Shown one piece after another: positions 34,110 through 42,693 of a DNA stretch of 57,194 nucleotides. Both the position numbers and the translations under genes were made by a program. The stretch covers positions 1-57,194 of the forward strand of contig CAXBCR010000023.1 in NCBI GenBank assembly GCA_963974475.1, given 5' to 3'. Each line of letters starts with the position of its first letter. Within the stretch, counting starts at the first letter, position 1. Source of the stretch: CAJXZP01 sp963974475 (GTDB lineage Bacteria > Bacteroidota > Bacteroidia > Flavobacteriales_G > Salibacteraceae). Under the pieces are notes generated by a model. That model worked only from the letters and a program-made list of their open reading frames with translations, made no database searches and was not told the DNA's origin.

Positions 34110-34757
34110 ATGGCTAACATTATTCAATTTGGGGAAAACGTGGACGGGTATGACATTCCGGTATTAAACGAACGAGAAATAAGAGCGGCCTCAGGATTAT
34201 TATTTCTGCTCATGTTTGTAACCATAACCACGGTTATTACCACCGGAAATTTTGTTCCATTAAAATTTGCGGTAACTATATTTCTAACAGATATTTTGAT
34301 TCGTGTTTTTATCAATCCACGATTTTCGCCTACCTTAATTATTGGCCGACTAATCGTTAAAAATCAAACTCCAGAATATGTAGGAGCTAAACAAAAAAGG
34401 TTTGCTTGGATTATTGGTGTTATTCTGGCTTCTACCATGTTTATATTTCAAGTAATCTTGAATACCTATAGCCCAATAACGGGATCTATTTGCTTTATCT
34501 GTCTCCTTTTTCTATTCTTCGAATCCGCATTTGGAATATGCTTAGGATGTAAGTTTTACGGTATCTTTCATAAAGATAAAGTACAATATTGTCCCGGTGA
34601 AGTGTGCGAAATTAAGGATCGCCAAGAAATCCAGAAAACCACGGCTACTCAGTATTTAATAGTACTAGGCTTCTTTATTTTTATTGGATTAACAATTTTC
34701 CTTTTAGGTGAAACATACCAAGTTCCGCCACACGCCTTATTTGAGGGATTAGACTAA
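34110..34757 (+). CDS. DUF4395 membrane protein
   Basis: A 215-residue protein from ATG 34110. An open frame to 33903 crosses the riboswitch on the opposite strand and adds a doubtful, aromatic-rich lead. The start of DUF4395, VDGYDIPVLNEREIRAASGLLFLLMF, is clear. Four transmembrane helices follow (about 25-45, 51-66, 98-118, 125-142 and a last near 185-204). A CxxC pair (CLGCKFYG, about 147) and a C-P-G-E-V-C stretch may bind metal or be redox-active. Members often sit near thioredoxin- or rhodanese-type genes; the role is unknown. Single gene, divergent from the B12 operon. Confidence 0.82.
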   Translation: MANIIQFGENVDGYDIPVLNEREIRAASGLLFLLMFVTITTVITTGNFVPLKFAVTIFLTDILIRVFINPRFSPTLIIGRLIVKNQTPEYVGAKQKRFAWIIGVILASTMFIFQVILNTYSPITGSICFICLLFLFFESAFGICLGCKFYGIFHKDKVQYCPGEVCEIKDRQEIQKTTATQYLIVLGFFIFIGLTIFLLGETYQVPPHALFEGLD

Positions 34758-34922
34758 GAAGTCTTGATGTATTTTAAACCTCAAACTTTTTGAGTCATTA
34801 CGGTTCACGCTAGATCAAAGGTGAATTAAACTATTTGCATTTCCTTTACCAAGCCAAAATGACATTGGAATTCCTTGATTTCTAATTCAAATATGCTTCC
34901 ATACTTCTATATCTTTGTGCAG

Positions 34923-35936
34923 ATGAAAAGGATTAGTATTTCGTTGTTTTTCTTATTTCAAATAGTTGTAGCACTTAGCCAAACTACTGAAGTTCATAAT
35001 CCTATTGGAAAAAACGAATTAATTATCACGCATCAATACTATACCGTTTCCTACCTTAATCAATATAAGCAAGCCGAATGGGTAGCGTATCAAATCACAG
35101 ATTCTACCGCATTTGGTAATCAAAACCGGGCAAACAGTTTTAAAGAAGATGCGAGTGCACATGATATACCGTTAAAACCTTATTACGTTAAATCGGGCTA
35201 CGATAGAGGTCACCTCTGCCCTGCTGGTAGCATGGCTTTTAACGCAACGGCAATGACCGAGAGTTTTTATATGACGAATATGAGTCCGCAAGCTCCTGGA
35301 TTTAACAGAGGGATTTGGAAAAAATTGGAAAGTCAGGTTAGGACTTGGGGATATGAAAATAAGGCAGTTTTTGTGGTAACAGGACCAATACTTACCCAAT
35401 TTCAGGATACAATAGGGCAAATACCGGTTCCTGCTTATTTCTACAAAGTAATTTTAGATAAACAAGAACCTAGTTTAAAAGCCATCGCGTTCATTCTTGC
35501 CAATACCTCCTCTTCTCTGGATTTGTCTTCGTATGTGGTTAGTATAGATTCAGTTGAATATGTTACCGGAATTGATTTCTTCGCTAGTTTACCAGATAGT
35601 TTAGAAAATTTATTGGAACAAAAATCACATCCAGAATTGTGGTCTTGGAAACCGATACAAGTAACAAAAACAAAATCATCTACTCCACTTTTTTCATGTA
35701 TTGGCCTCACTAAATCGGGAGTGCAATGTTCAAGAACCGTGACAGATAGCAACGGTTACTGCTGGCAACATCAGCCTAAAACAACCGAACAAATGGTTTG
35801 GGTATGTGGTAAATCTAAGATTTATCACGTTTCTAAAGACCACGGTGCTTTGAAACGATGCAAATCAGGTATCCGAGAAATTACGCTAACCGAAGCCCTG
35901 AAATTAGGGCTAAGAATGTGCAAGGAAAAGAATTAA
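34923..35936 (+). CDS. Secreted DNA/RNA non-specific endonuclease (NUC1/EndoG type)
   Basis: A 337-residue protein from ATG 34923, which begins the signal peptide MKRISISLFFLFQIVVALSQ. The betabetaalpha-metal nuclease domain (about 25-225) has DRGH (94-97; His97 is the general base), GHLCPAGS, and the metal-site Asn in MSPQAPGFNRGIW. Two Cys/His clusters follow: CIGLTKSGVQCSRTV...GYCWQH (zinc-knuckle-like) and a C-terminal VCGKSKIYHVSKDHGALKRC...MCKEK domain found at the end of many Bacteroidota nucleases. It would degrade nucleic acids outside the cell for nutrients. Single gene. Confidence 0.9.
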   Translation: MKRISISLFFLFQIVVALSQTTEVHNPIGKNELIITHQYYTVSYLNQYKQAEWVAYQITDSTAFGNQNRANSFKEDASAHDIPLKPYYVKSGYDRGHLCPAGSMAFNATAMTESFYMTNMSPQAPGFNRGIWKKLESQVRTWGYENKAVFVVTGPILTQFQDTIGQIPVPAYFYKVILDKQEPSLKAIAFILANTSSSLDLSSYVVSIDSVEYVTGIDFFASLPDSLENLLEQKSHPELWSWKPIQVTKTKSSTPLFSCIGLTKSGVQCSRTVTDSNGYCWQHQPKTTEQMVWVCGKSKIYHVSKDHGALKRCKSGIREITLTEALKLGLRMCKEKN

Positions 35937-35944
35937 TACCGCAC

Positions 35945-35972
35945 AAAAAAGCCGAAGAATAATTTCTTCGGC
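35945..35972 (-). terminator. Terminator between the nuclease and the decayed outer-membrane gene
   Basis: Stem GCCGAAGAA (35951-35959)/TTCTTCGGC (35964-35972), loop TAAT, preceded by A6, which is a T6 tract on the minus strand. It would end the leftward transcript of the remnant at 35996, and may also help end the nuclease gene. Confidence 0.75.
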
Positions 35973-35995
35973 CTCTCTGCAAACGTTTGTTTGTT

Positions 35996-36187
35996 TTATA
36001 ATTTGTAACTCAATCCAGCGTGAATAATGGCTCCACCCCCTAGACCAAACTCTAGGTTAGCGCCAATATTATCCGTAAAAAAGTATCTACCTCCTACCGC
36101 TAATCTAAAAGCAACAGGGATTAATGAAGATTGTTCAGTTATGGTATAACTTGGGTCATTGGTGTTTAACTTATATTTAAATGAGCT
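35996..36187 (-). pseudogene. C-terminal remnant of an outer-membrane beta-barrel gene
   Basis: On the minus strand an open frame of about 63 codons with no start, bounded upstream by a stop (36188-36190), reads like the last strands of an OMP: PVAFRLAVGGRYFFTDNIGANLEF and GGGAIIHAGLSYKL before the TAA. The final aromatic/hydrophobic alternation and a terminator right after it are normal for a barrel gene, but the N-terminal signal and earlier strands are lost. The rest of the gap (36191-36391) is plain A/T-rich sequence. Decayed gene; it is too short to make a barrel. Confidence 0.7.
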
Positions 36188-36415
36188 TTAGAATTAAGAT
36201 TAATAAATAAGTTTATTGATTATTATCGTTTCTAAATTTATTATTTTCGTTTTTTACTTTTTATCCATTCCATAATTATTAAATTTACTGCTGGTTAACA
36301 ATTTTCACTCTAAATACAATTCTTTAATTGGGGGTAACCACCCTATTTACAGATAACAAAAACAAATTAATTATAACTAATTTACCTTCAGTTGGTAAAA
36401 AAAATCAAAACAATT

Positions 36416-37108
36416 ATGTCAAAAATTACGTCTATAATCGGGCTATTTATTATGGTAGCTTTAATTACTTCATGTTCCTCAACAGATAAGGCAACTTCCA
36501 GTCATTTTATTCAAAAAAGGAAATACAATAAAGGCTTTTATGTCCACATAAAACATAATAAAGGAAAAAGGGACAAATTAGAACAGCTAGCTTCAAATTC
36601 TGACAATAATCAAAATAAACTCAGGAAAAAGGAAAGAGAATTACTAAATTTTGTGGATAAAACAGAAATAAACAATAATCCAATTTACGTAACAAGTAGC
36701 CTTATATCTTCGGATTTAATAAGTCCTAAATCACGAATTTCTCCGAACAGCGCAACGGTAACTATGGTGGATTTAAAAAAATCTATTAATACCATTGCAC
36801 CCAAAATTGAAAGGAAACTTGAAAAAACTATCAACAAGTTGAATAAAAAACTAAGTAAACAAGAAGAATTCAAAGCGCCTGAACCTTTGCCCGCTTCAAC
36901 TGGAGGCAAAAGCCAATTAATAGCTTTATTGCTAGTTATTTTTGTTGGAATAATTGGTATCCATCGATTCTATTTGGGTTACACTGGAATTGGTATTATT
37001 CAATTATTAACTCTTGGAGGTTGTGGCGTTTGGGCTCTGATAGATTTAATCAGAATTATTACTGGAGACCTGAAACCAAATGGTGGTAACTATACCGAAA
37101 CGTTATAA
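36416..37108 (+). CDS. Lipoprotein-signal protein with C-terminal TM2 domain
   Basis: A 230-residue protein from ATG 36416 (a TTG at 36392 is less likely). The start, MSKITSIIGLFIMVALITSC, is a lipobox (LITSC). A charged low-complexity and coiled region (about 21-165, KIERKLEKTINKLNKKLSK) follows, then a TM2 domain (about 168-225): IGIHRFYLGYTGIGIIQLLTLGGCGVWALIDLIRI. TM2 domains are two-helix membrane hairpins. A lipid anchor plus a TM2 hairpin would put the middle region in the periplasm. The DUF2752 gene starts 2 bases after its stop, so they share a transcript. Confidence 0.82.
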   Translation: MSKITSIIGLFIMVALITSCSSTDKATSSHFIQKRKYNKGFYVHIKHNKGKRDKLEQLASNSDNNQNKLRKKERELLNFVDKTEINNNPIYVTSSLISSDLISPKSRISPNSATVTMVDLKKSINTIAPKIERKLEKTINKLNKKLSKQEEFKAPEPLPASTGGKSQLIALLLVIFVGIIGIHRFYLGYTGIGIIQLLTLGGCGVWALIDLIRIITGDLKPNGGNYTETL

Positions 37109-37110
37109 AT

Positions 37111-37425
37111 ATGAATTTAACCGAGCATAAAGTTTGGAAAACTGTTAAAGTAATTGTTCTAATTGCTTTACCTATAGTACTTATTATTCTGCCTTCAACT
37201 TATTTTGACGAAGGAAAAAGCATCAGCATTTTTGCTTTTTTTGGGGTGGAAGACTTAGTATATTCAACCGGTATGACTCGTGGAATTATGCATTTAATTC
37301 ATTTAGACTTTCAAAAAGCTATTAAATTCAATAGATTAAGCTTTGTAGTTCTACCTTTACTGATTATTCTTTGGACAAAAATTTTGTTGAACGAATTTAA
37401 TGTTAAGATTTTAAAATGGTTTTAA
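37111..37425 (+). CDS. DUF2752 membrane protein lacking the usual cysteines
   Basis: A 104-residue protein with two or three membrane helices (about 12-28, 75-93) and the DUF2752 core EDLVYSTGMTRGIMHLIHLDFQKAIKFN. Most members have a CPGCGMTR motif; here the positions before GMTR read VYST, so both Cys are gone while GMTR remains. DUF2752 commonly accompanies TM2-domain proteins, as here (2-base spacing). The role is unknown. Bases 37426-37588 after it show no gene. Confidence 0.78.
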   Translation: MNLTEHKVWKTVKVIVLIALPIVLIILPSTYFDEGKSISIFAFFGVEDLVYSTGMTRGIMHLIHLDFQKAIKFNRLSFVVLPLLIILWTKILLNEFNVKILKWF

Positions 37426-37588
37426 TGAATTTTACTGTGTAAATTATTGATTCTATCAAATTGTAATATGACTATAAGAAACGGGATTTAAAACTGTTTT
37501 TTATAGTCATATATTAGTATCCTTCAAATAACTAAATTTGATGTCTAATTGTTACATTGAAACTACCTAACTCTAAAATCCATTAGCT

Positions 37589-38770
37589 TTACGCCAAACT
37601 CAAAGCAGCCTTTAAATCATCAATAATATCTTCCACATTTTCAATTCCTACAGAAAAACGAACCAATCCATCTGTAATGTCAGCTTCTAGTCTTTTTTCT
37701 GGCGAAATACCCGCATGTGTCATAGATGCGGGATGTTGAATAAGGGTTTCTACCCCACCAAGAGACACCGCTAATAATGCCAGATGAACATTATTCATTA
37801 AATGTACTCCTGCATCGTGTCCACCTTTTAACTCGAAACTTATCATTGAACCAAATCCAGTCATTTGCTTTTTCGCCAACTGCTTTTGAGGAAAAGAATC
37901 TAATCCAGGGTATTTCACCCAGGCAATTTTAGGATGGCTTTCCAAGAATGTCGCCACTTTCATTGCACTTTCTTGTGCTCGGTCTACTCTCAAGGATAAA
38001 GTTTTAACCCCTCTAATTACCATATACGCTTGATGCGGGTCCATATTTCCGCCCATCATAGTCATTGTTTTACGCACTTTTGAGTATAGATTTTCATCCT
38101 TAACAATAATGCCTCCACCCACAATATCTGCATGACCATTTATAAATTTGGTTAACGAATGAAGCACAATATCCGCTCCTAAATTCAATGGTTTTTGGAG
38201 ATACGGACTACTAAAAGTATTATCCACCACCACCAAAATACCATGCGCGTGAGCTATTTTACACGCTTCTTCAATATCGGTTAGACTCATGGTTGGGTTT
38301 GCTGGTGTTTCCAAGTATAATAACTTGGTATTGGGCTGAATAGCCAATTTAATTTTCTCCAAGTTGGATGTGTTAACATACGAAGATTGTACCCCAAAGC
38401 CAGCAAATACACTCTCCATCACTCCTCTACTTGGACCGTAAACCGCATTGGATGAAATCATGTGGTCACCCGACTTTAACAGTGACGTATATACAGTGGT
38501 AACTGCGGCCATTCCTGAGGCCAATGCAATTCCTCCAAAACCATTTTCCAAATCAGCCAGTTTATTCTCTAATGCCTCTATTGTTGGGTTACTCAATCGT
38601 GTGTAAATAAACCCTTTTTCTTCGCCTTTAAACAATTTAGCCCCATGCTCCGCGCTTTTGAAAGCGAAAGTGGATGTTTGATAAATTGGAGTTACAGCGC
38701 TACCAAAAGCGTCTTCAAAATCACCTCCATGCACTAATTTGGTATCGAAACCTTTATTTAATGTATCCAT
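37589..38770 (-). CDS. Trans-sulfuration PLP enzyme (methionine gamma-lyase / cystathionine lyase type)
   Basis: A 393-residue Cys/Met-metabolism PLP enzyme from ATG 38770 (a TTG at 38791 overlaps the promoter). Lys208 in HSLTKFINGH binds PLP, Asp183 in VVVDNT holds the pyridine nitrogen, YTRLSNPT (56-63) binds phosphate from the partner subunit and Tyr111 is the stacking Tyr. C-terminal HPASMTHAGISPEKR resembles methionine gamma-lyases. But the residue after Tyr-Gly, a Cys in typical gamma-lyases of that kind, is Pro113. It may cleave methionine, cystathionine or homocysteine; which one cannot be settled here. Single gene. Confidence 0.85.
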   Translation of the reverse strand: MDTLNKGFDTKLVHGGDFEDAFGSAVTPIYQTSTFAFKSAEHGAKLFKGEEKGFIYTRLSNPTIEALENKLADLENGFGGIALASGMAAVTTVYTSLLKSGDHMISSNAVYGPSRGVMESVFAGFGVQSSYVNTSNLEKIKLAIQPNTKLLYLETPANPTMSLTDIEEACKIAHAHGILVVVDNTFSSPYLQKPLNLGADIVLHSLTKFINGHADIVGGGIIVKDENLYSKVRKTMTMMGGNMDPHQAYMVIRGVKTLSLRVDRAQESAMKVATFLESHPKIAWVKYPGLDSFPQKQLAKKQMTGFGSMISFELKGGHDAGVHLMNNVHLALLAVSLGGVETLIQHPASMTHAGISPEKRLEADITDGLVRFSVGIENVEDIIDDLKAALSLA

Positions 38771-38788
38771 TGTTTTCGTATTTGTACT

Positions 38789-38796
38789 CAAATTTA
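38789..38796 (-). promoter_or_regulatory. -7 box of the trans-sulfuration gene
   Basis: TAAATTTG on the minus strand fits TAnnTTTG, 18 bases before the ATG at 38770. It overlaps an upstream in-frame TTG, which is why the shorter start was chosen. Confidence 0.55.
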
Positions 38797-38890
38797 CGGG
38801 TAATAATTGGATACTTTGGTGAGTTAAGTTGCGCTAAAAAATGATATTGCTTGGATTAATTATACGAGGCTAGTACCAATATTAATCCAT

Positions 38891-38922
38891 AAAAAAAAGC
38901 ACTTCCATTATAGAAGTGCTTT
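38891..38922 (-). terminator. Terminator after the outer-membrane gene at 38947
   Basis: Stem AAAGCACTTC (38896-38905)/GAAGTGCTTT (38913-38922), 7-base loop, with an A8 run that is a T tract on the minus strand. It lies 25 bases past the stop at 38947. Confidence 0.8.
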
Positions 38923-38946
38923 AAATTACTTAAAAAATAATGGCTA

Positions 38947-39705
38947 TTAAAAATTCCAACCCAATCTCAAGTTTGCACCTGCCGATGGGGTCAAAAACCA
39001 ACTAGAACCTGCATTGGTAGTAACTTCACCTTGTCCCGGTAAAGTGGTTTTTACATCAAACCTTCCATTATACATAAACGCATAATTCATTTCTAAACCT
39101 AAGTATAAGCTTTCGGCAACATAAAAATCGAAGCCACCTACTAAACCAGCCCCAATGGTGAAACCATTTAAATAACTCCAAGCAATATTATTCCCAGACA
39201 CATCTGATGTTCCATTTTTAATTACAGATTCCACTATGGCATCATTGGCATCTAAACTTTGTTCGGTGTATTTATTTGAACCAAATCCAATGATTAATTC
39301 CGAACCCATGTAAGGTGATAATCTTTTAGTACCTGAAAAATGACGTTCTATTCCAGGTCTTAACTGCACCGCCCATTCAAAATAGGTGTTTTTTGCATCT
39401 ACTTTATCCCCGATGGAACTAATTAATGCGGTGGGTGATGTTGCGTTTTTAAATCCTAATAAGAACGTTCCTCTTGTGGCGGTATTTTCACTCAACCAGT
39501 TTCTATATTTAATTCCGTTATTCAACCCACCTGTAGATGGCAATGAAAACGTGGAACCATAATTATTTGCATTAAATATGGTTGAAGGGTCAAAAGTGAC
39601 CTCTAATGAACTCATACCAGCTACGGGTTTGAATACTTTGTCTTGAGCTAAGCTCAGTGCGGATAAGCCAACTACTGCGGTTAGCGCTAATACTAATTTT
39701 TTCAT
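38947..39705 (-). CDS. Outer-membrane beta-barrel protein
   Basis: A 252-residue protein with signal peptide (to about LSALSLAQ). Strand-rich sequence with gly/aromatic alternation runs to the end (FEWAVQLRPGIERHF, LSPYMGSELIIGFG, FTIGAGLVGGFDFYV, LYLGLEMNYAFMY, PSAGANLRLGWNF), closing on a C-terminal aromatic Phe as barrel proteins do for BamA recognition. It fits OmpA/porin-like 8-strand barrels without an OmpA tail. The cargo or role is unknown. Another barrel gene lies upstream on the same strand, but each has its own terminator. Confidence 0.82.
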   Translation of the reverse strand: MKKLVLALTAVVGLSALSLAQDKVFKPVAGMSSLEVTFDPSTIFNANNYGSTFSLPSTGGLNNGIKYRNWLSENTATRGTFLLGFKNATSPTALISSIGDKVDAKNTYFEWAVQLRPGIERHFSGTKRLSPYMGSELIIGFGSNKYTEQSLDANDAIVESVIKNGTSDVSGNNIAWSYLNGFTIGAGLVGGFDFYVAESLYLGLEMNYAFMYNGRFDVKTTLPGQGEVTTNAGSSWFLTPSAGANLRLGWNF

Positions 39706-39821
39706 ACGATAAGTTTTAATTATTTATTCAAATTTACCTTGATTTTTCCCAAAGAATTGAAAAGAAATAGTGGACTAATCAAAAGGGGGGTGTTAATAAC
39801 ACCATTATTAAAAATGGCCAA

Positions 39822-39854
39822 AAAAAAAGCATCCAAATCAAATATGGATGCTTT
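39822..39854 (-). terminator. Terminator after the outer-membrane gene at 39876
   Basis: Stem AAAGCATCCA (39826-39835)/TGGATGCTTT (39845-39854), loop of 9 bases, with A8 on the plus strand giving a T tract on the minus. It separates the two barrel genes. Confidence 0.8.
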
Positions 39855-39875
39855 CATTGTTGAAATTATTAATTG

Positions 39876-40523
39876 CTAAAAATGATGGAAAAAGGAAAAA
39901 TTCAAAGTTGAAAAAGTGGCGTTCAATCCAAAGTCACTTGTCACTTTCTCTAAAGAATTTCCTGCGCTATCCTTCTCGCCTACATTACTGGTATATTGGG
40001 AATACCCCAATAATCCAATGGATGATGCCATAGACCAATTTGAATTAAACCAATACTGTGCACCAGCAGTAATTCCTGCATTAAATTTACCATTCTTGCT
40101 TTCCTTGGTTATGCCCGTAATATCCGAATAGGTAGTTGTTCCTTGTCCAAAACCAACACTGAAATCACCGTAGAATTTAAAATTTGTATTAACTGCAAAA
40201 TAGTATCTAAAAAATGGCTGAAAAGTAAATCCAGTTTGAGCAGTTTCACTTTTCATACTATCATTCAAAATACTGTTGTCGGCATAAAACAACATATTAA
40301 TTCCAACCGCCATATCATTGTCCAACATATATCCAAAACTTGGACCTACATTGTATTTAAAAGTACTCACACTTTTGGTGTCATCATTTTCATCTTTAAT
40401 TCCGCCTGCATTGAAACCACCGGTTCCACCAATCCAACCTTGGGTAGAATTTGGGGCGGTATCTTGAGCCTGCATTCCTATACTCAATAGGAGTCCTACC
40501 GTAATTAGCAATACTTTTTTCAT
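39876..40523 (-). CDS. Outer-membrane beta-barrel protein
   Basis: A 215-residue protein with signal peptide (to about GMQAQ) and outer-membrane barrel signature strands (FKYNVGPSFGYMLD, MAVGINMLFYAD, TGFTFQPFFRYYFAV, KFYGDFSVGFGQG, FNAGITAGAQYWF, NWSMASSIGLLGYSQY) ending ...NFSFFHHF with a C-terminal Phe. Length fits an 8-strand barrel. The N-terminal mature part has a Gly-rich linker (GGTGGFNAGG). It appears to be a single gene. Confidence 0.83.
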   Translation of the reverse strand: MKKVLLITVGLLLSIGMQAQDTAPNSTQGWIGGTGGFNAGGIKDENDDTKSVSTFKYNVGPSFGYMLDNDMAVGINMLFYADNSILNDSMKSETAQTGFTFQPFFRYYFAVNTNFKFYGDFSVGFGQGTTTYSDITGITKESKNGKFNAGITAGAQYWFNSNWSMASSIGLLGYSQYTSNVGEKDSAGNSLEKVTSDFGLNATFSTLNFSFFHHF

Positions 40524-40529
40524 TATCTA

Positions 40530-40559
40530 TTTTTTAGTTAAAAATTTTTTAGTTAAAAA
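40530..40559. repeat. 15-bp tandem repeat, two copies
   Basis: The unit TTTTTTAGTTAAAAA occurs twice in a row, 6 bases upstream of the start codon at 40523 (minus strand). Each unit is itself close to a palindrome. It lies in the leader of the barrel gene and could vary by slippage. Confidence 0.7.
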
Positions 40560-40717
40560 TTTTTCAAAAATAATTGTTTTGGGGTTTGTCATCTCTAAAA
40601 CTTCAACCCTTCAAAATAAAATTGTGAACAAAAACTGCTTTGATTATTTTATAATTTATAACCAAACCCAATCAACCATTCGTCTGTATACTGACAAATA
40701 ATGGGCAACTAACCAAA

Positions 40718-40725
40718 TACATTTG
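40718..40725 (+). promoter_or_regulatory. -7 box of the DinB-NRDE operon
   Basis: TACATTTG fits TAnnTTTG, 23 bases before the ATG at 40749. The rest of the 225-base spacer 40524-40748 shows only the tandem repeat. Confidence 0.5.
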
Positions 40726-40748
40726 CCAACGAACCGAAAATATAATAT

Positions 40749-41282
40749 ATGAATAGTGAAATTCAATTTCATCCATTAATAGAAGCAAATCAACAGATTT
40801 GTATTCAAACCATTGAGATTATTACCCAATGTAAATCAGTAGATTACCAAAAGAAAATCAGGCTATTGGCGCATGCTACTATTGGGCAACATTTTAGACA
40901 TATTATTGAGTTTTATACCGAGTTTTTAAAAGGTTCTGCTGCGCAAGGCATTAATTATGAAAACAGGCAACGCGATTTGTTAATAGAAACCTTGCCCGAA
41001 TATGCCATTGCACAGTTAACTGAAATTTCCAAAGCTATTCAAAAGCTCGATTTAGAAGAGATAGTAACCTTAAACGCTCGTTTTTCTGCAGACTTGGATG
41101 AAAAAAAATCGCATATTCAATCTACGATTGGAAGAGAATTGATGTATACCTTGGATCATGCCATTCATCATTTAGCCATCATTAACATTGCCCTAACCTT
41201 AGAATTTTCATATATTGAAATTCCAAAAAATTTAGGGGTAGCCCCCTCCACTATTAGATATAAAGAAGAATGTGCACATTAA
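40749..41282 (+). CDS. DinB-like four-helix protein
   Basis: A 177-residue all-helical protein. Histidines spaced for a DinB metal site are visible: His48 in HATIGQHFRHIIEFY and the later LDHAIHHLAI pair (about 136-141). DinB-family proteins bind a metal ion in a four-helix bundle, and some act as thiol-dependent transferases; the substrate is unknown here. It is the first gene of a tightly overlapping group: the next gene starts 13 bases before its stop. Confidence 0.75.
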   Translation: MNSEIQFHPLIEANQQICIQTIEIITQCKSVDYQKKIRLLAHATIGQHFRHIIEFYTEFLKGSAAQGINYENRQRDLLIETLPEYAIAQLTEISKAIQKLDLEEIVTLNARFSADLDEKKSHIQSTIGRELMYTLDHAIHHLAIINIALTLEFSYIEIPKNLGVAPSTIRYKEECAH

Positions 41283-41980
41283 CATTTATACCGAAAAAGG
41301 ATAAAGTAATTATCACCTCCAATCGAGATGAACATGTAAGTCGCGGATTGGCCAACTTTCCGATATCCCAAGAAATTGGGAAGGAACACGTATATTTTCC
41401 GCAAGACCCTAAAGCAGGTGGTACTTGGATTGGAGCTAGTACCGAAGGTCGAATAAATATACTTCTAAATGGAGCTTTTATAAAACACAAACACCTACCT
41501 CCTTATCGTTTAAGTCGCGGTATTGTCCTTTTAGATTCGTTTAAATTCAGTACGCTAAGCGATTTTCGATTAATTTATGATTTACAAAAAATCGAGCCGT
41601 TTACCCTTGTGCAATTTAACCTAAAAACAAAAACCATTGAGGAAATGAGATGGGATGGAAATACTAAGCATTATTCCATCCTTGATTTTAACACTCCTCA
41701 CATTTGGTCGTCTGCTACTTTATATAACGAGGAAACGCGTAACCAACGAGAAAAATGGTTTGCCGAATGGCTTAAGAAACCAGATTTAGCCACTGAAGAC
41801 ATGCTTAAATTCCATCATTTTGGTGGCGAAGGTGACATTGAAAATAGTATTACCATGGACCGAGGAAATGGTTTAAAAACCGTTAGTATATCTCAAATAC
41901 ATGGTGCCATGGGGAGCTGTGATTTTTCGCACCATAGTTTAATGAACGGTCAAACAACCACATTAGAGTTACACAAATGA
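41270..41980 (+). CDS. NRDE/TANGO2-like protein
   Basis: A 236-residue protein of the NRDE (TANGO2) family. It starts MCTLTFIPKKDKVIITSNRDEHVSR, which has the N-terminal Met-Cys and the name-giving NRDE (residues 17-20). GGTWIGASTEGRINILLNG follows as the second hallmark. The Cys2, free after Met removal, places it among Ntn-hydrolase-like folds. Human TANGO2 is linked to lipid and haem metabolism; the bacterial role is not known. It overlaps the DinB-like gene by 13 bases and the next by 4. Confidence 0.85.
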   Translation: MCTLTFIPKKDKVIITSNRDEHVSRGLANFPISQEIGKEHVYFPQDPKAGGTWIGASTEGRINILLNGAFIKHKHLPPYRLSRGIVLLDSFKFSTLSDFRLIYDLQKIEPFTLVQFNLKTKTIEEMRWDGNTKHYSILDFNTPHIWSSATLYNEETRNQREKWFAEWLKKPDLATEDMLKFHHFGGEGDIENSITMDRGNGLKTVSISQIHGAMGSCDFSHHSLMNGQTTTLELHK

Positions 41981-42693
41981 GCCAGTTAAAGAAAAAAATA
42001 GATGGCAGTCTCATTGCACTTGCTTGGCCACAAACCCAAGTGGTAAAAGAAGGTAAATGGTACGACACGGTCACCGAGTTTTTAGGCTTTATAAAAAACG
42101 GGAAATATACCGTGGGTCATGCCGCTTTAATTCTCATAAATCATGAAAACGGCACAGCCACCTATTATGATTTTGGTCGCTATCACACACCCTTTCAAAC
42201 TGGACGGGTTCGTGGTGCTATTACGGACCCAGATTTAAAAATGCATACTAAGGCCATTATTACCAACGGAGAAGTTTCAAATTTGGATGAAGTTTTGTTG
42301 GAAATTGCTCAAAACCCATCTAACCATGGCGATGGAATCATGTACGCTTCAATGCTTAACCAAATAGACTTTCAAAAAGCGCAAAACGAAGCGCTTAGAT
42401 TACAAAACATGGGAATAATTGCGTACAGCCCGTTAAATAATGGCAGTACAAATTGCTCTCGATTTGTTGCGCAAGTAGCCAACTCCACTTCTATTTCCAT
42501 TTGGCAAAAAATAGCACTTAAAATTCCTTACACTTTTGCTCCTTCTCCTAGGTCTAACATTAGAATATTAGGTACAGAAAAGTGTTATTACACGGTAGAT
42601 GAAGGAATTGTAAACAAGTATGCTAAGTCATTTTACAGCCTTTTTGAAATGTTTCAAGATAAAAAAATGACGTTTCAAACCGAACAAGTATGA
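41977..42693 (+). CDS. Permuted papain-like (NlpC/P60-type) protein
   Basis: A 238-residue cytoplasmic protein without signal peptide. A His in VGHAALILINHENG (about 45) comes before a Cys in NGSTNCSRFVAQVA (about 160), the order of circularly permuted papain-fold peptidases or acyltransferases. An acidic or Asn third residue could not be assigned with confidence. The rest (GRYHTPFQTGRVRGAITDPD) is typical of unannotated Bacteroidota members. ATGA overlaps link it to the NRDE gene before and the small gene after. Confidence 0.55.
   Translation: MSQLKKKIDGSLIALAWPQTQVVKEGKWYDTVTEFLGFIKNGKYTVGHAALILINHENGTATYYDFGRYHTPFQTGRVRGAITDPDLKMHTKAIITNGEVSNLDEVLLEIAQNPSNHGDGIMYASMLNQIDFQKAQNEALRLQNMGIIAYSPLNNGSTNCSRFVAQVANSTSISIWQKIALKIPYTFAPSPRSNIRILGTEKCYYTVDEGIVNKYAKSFYSLFEMFQDKKMTFQTEQV

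Noticed and set aside
38771..38791. TTG start giving seven more residues to the trans-sulfuration enzyme
   Set aside because: It overlaps a good TAAATTTG promoter box; the ATG at 38770 gives the normal family N-terminus.
40530..40559. CRISPR-like repeat
   Set aside because: Only two directly joined 15-base A/T units without spacers; no cas gene anywhere in the window.
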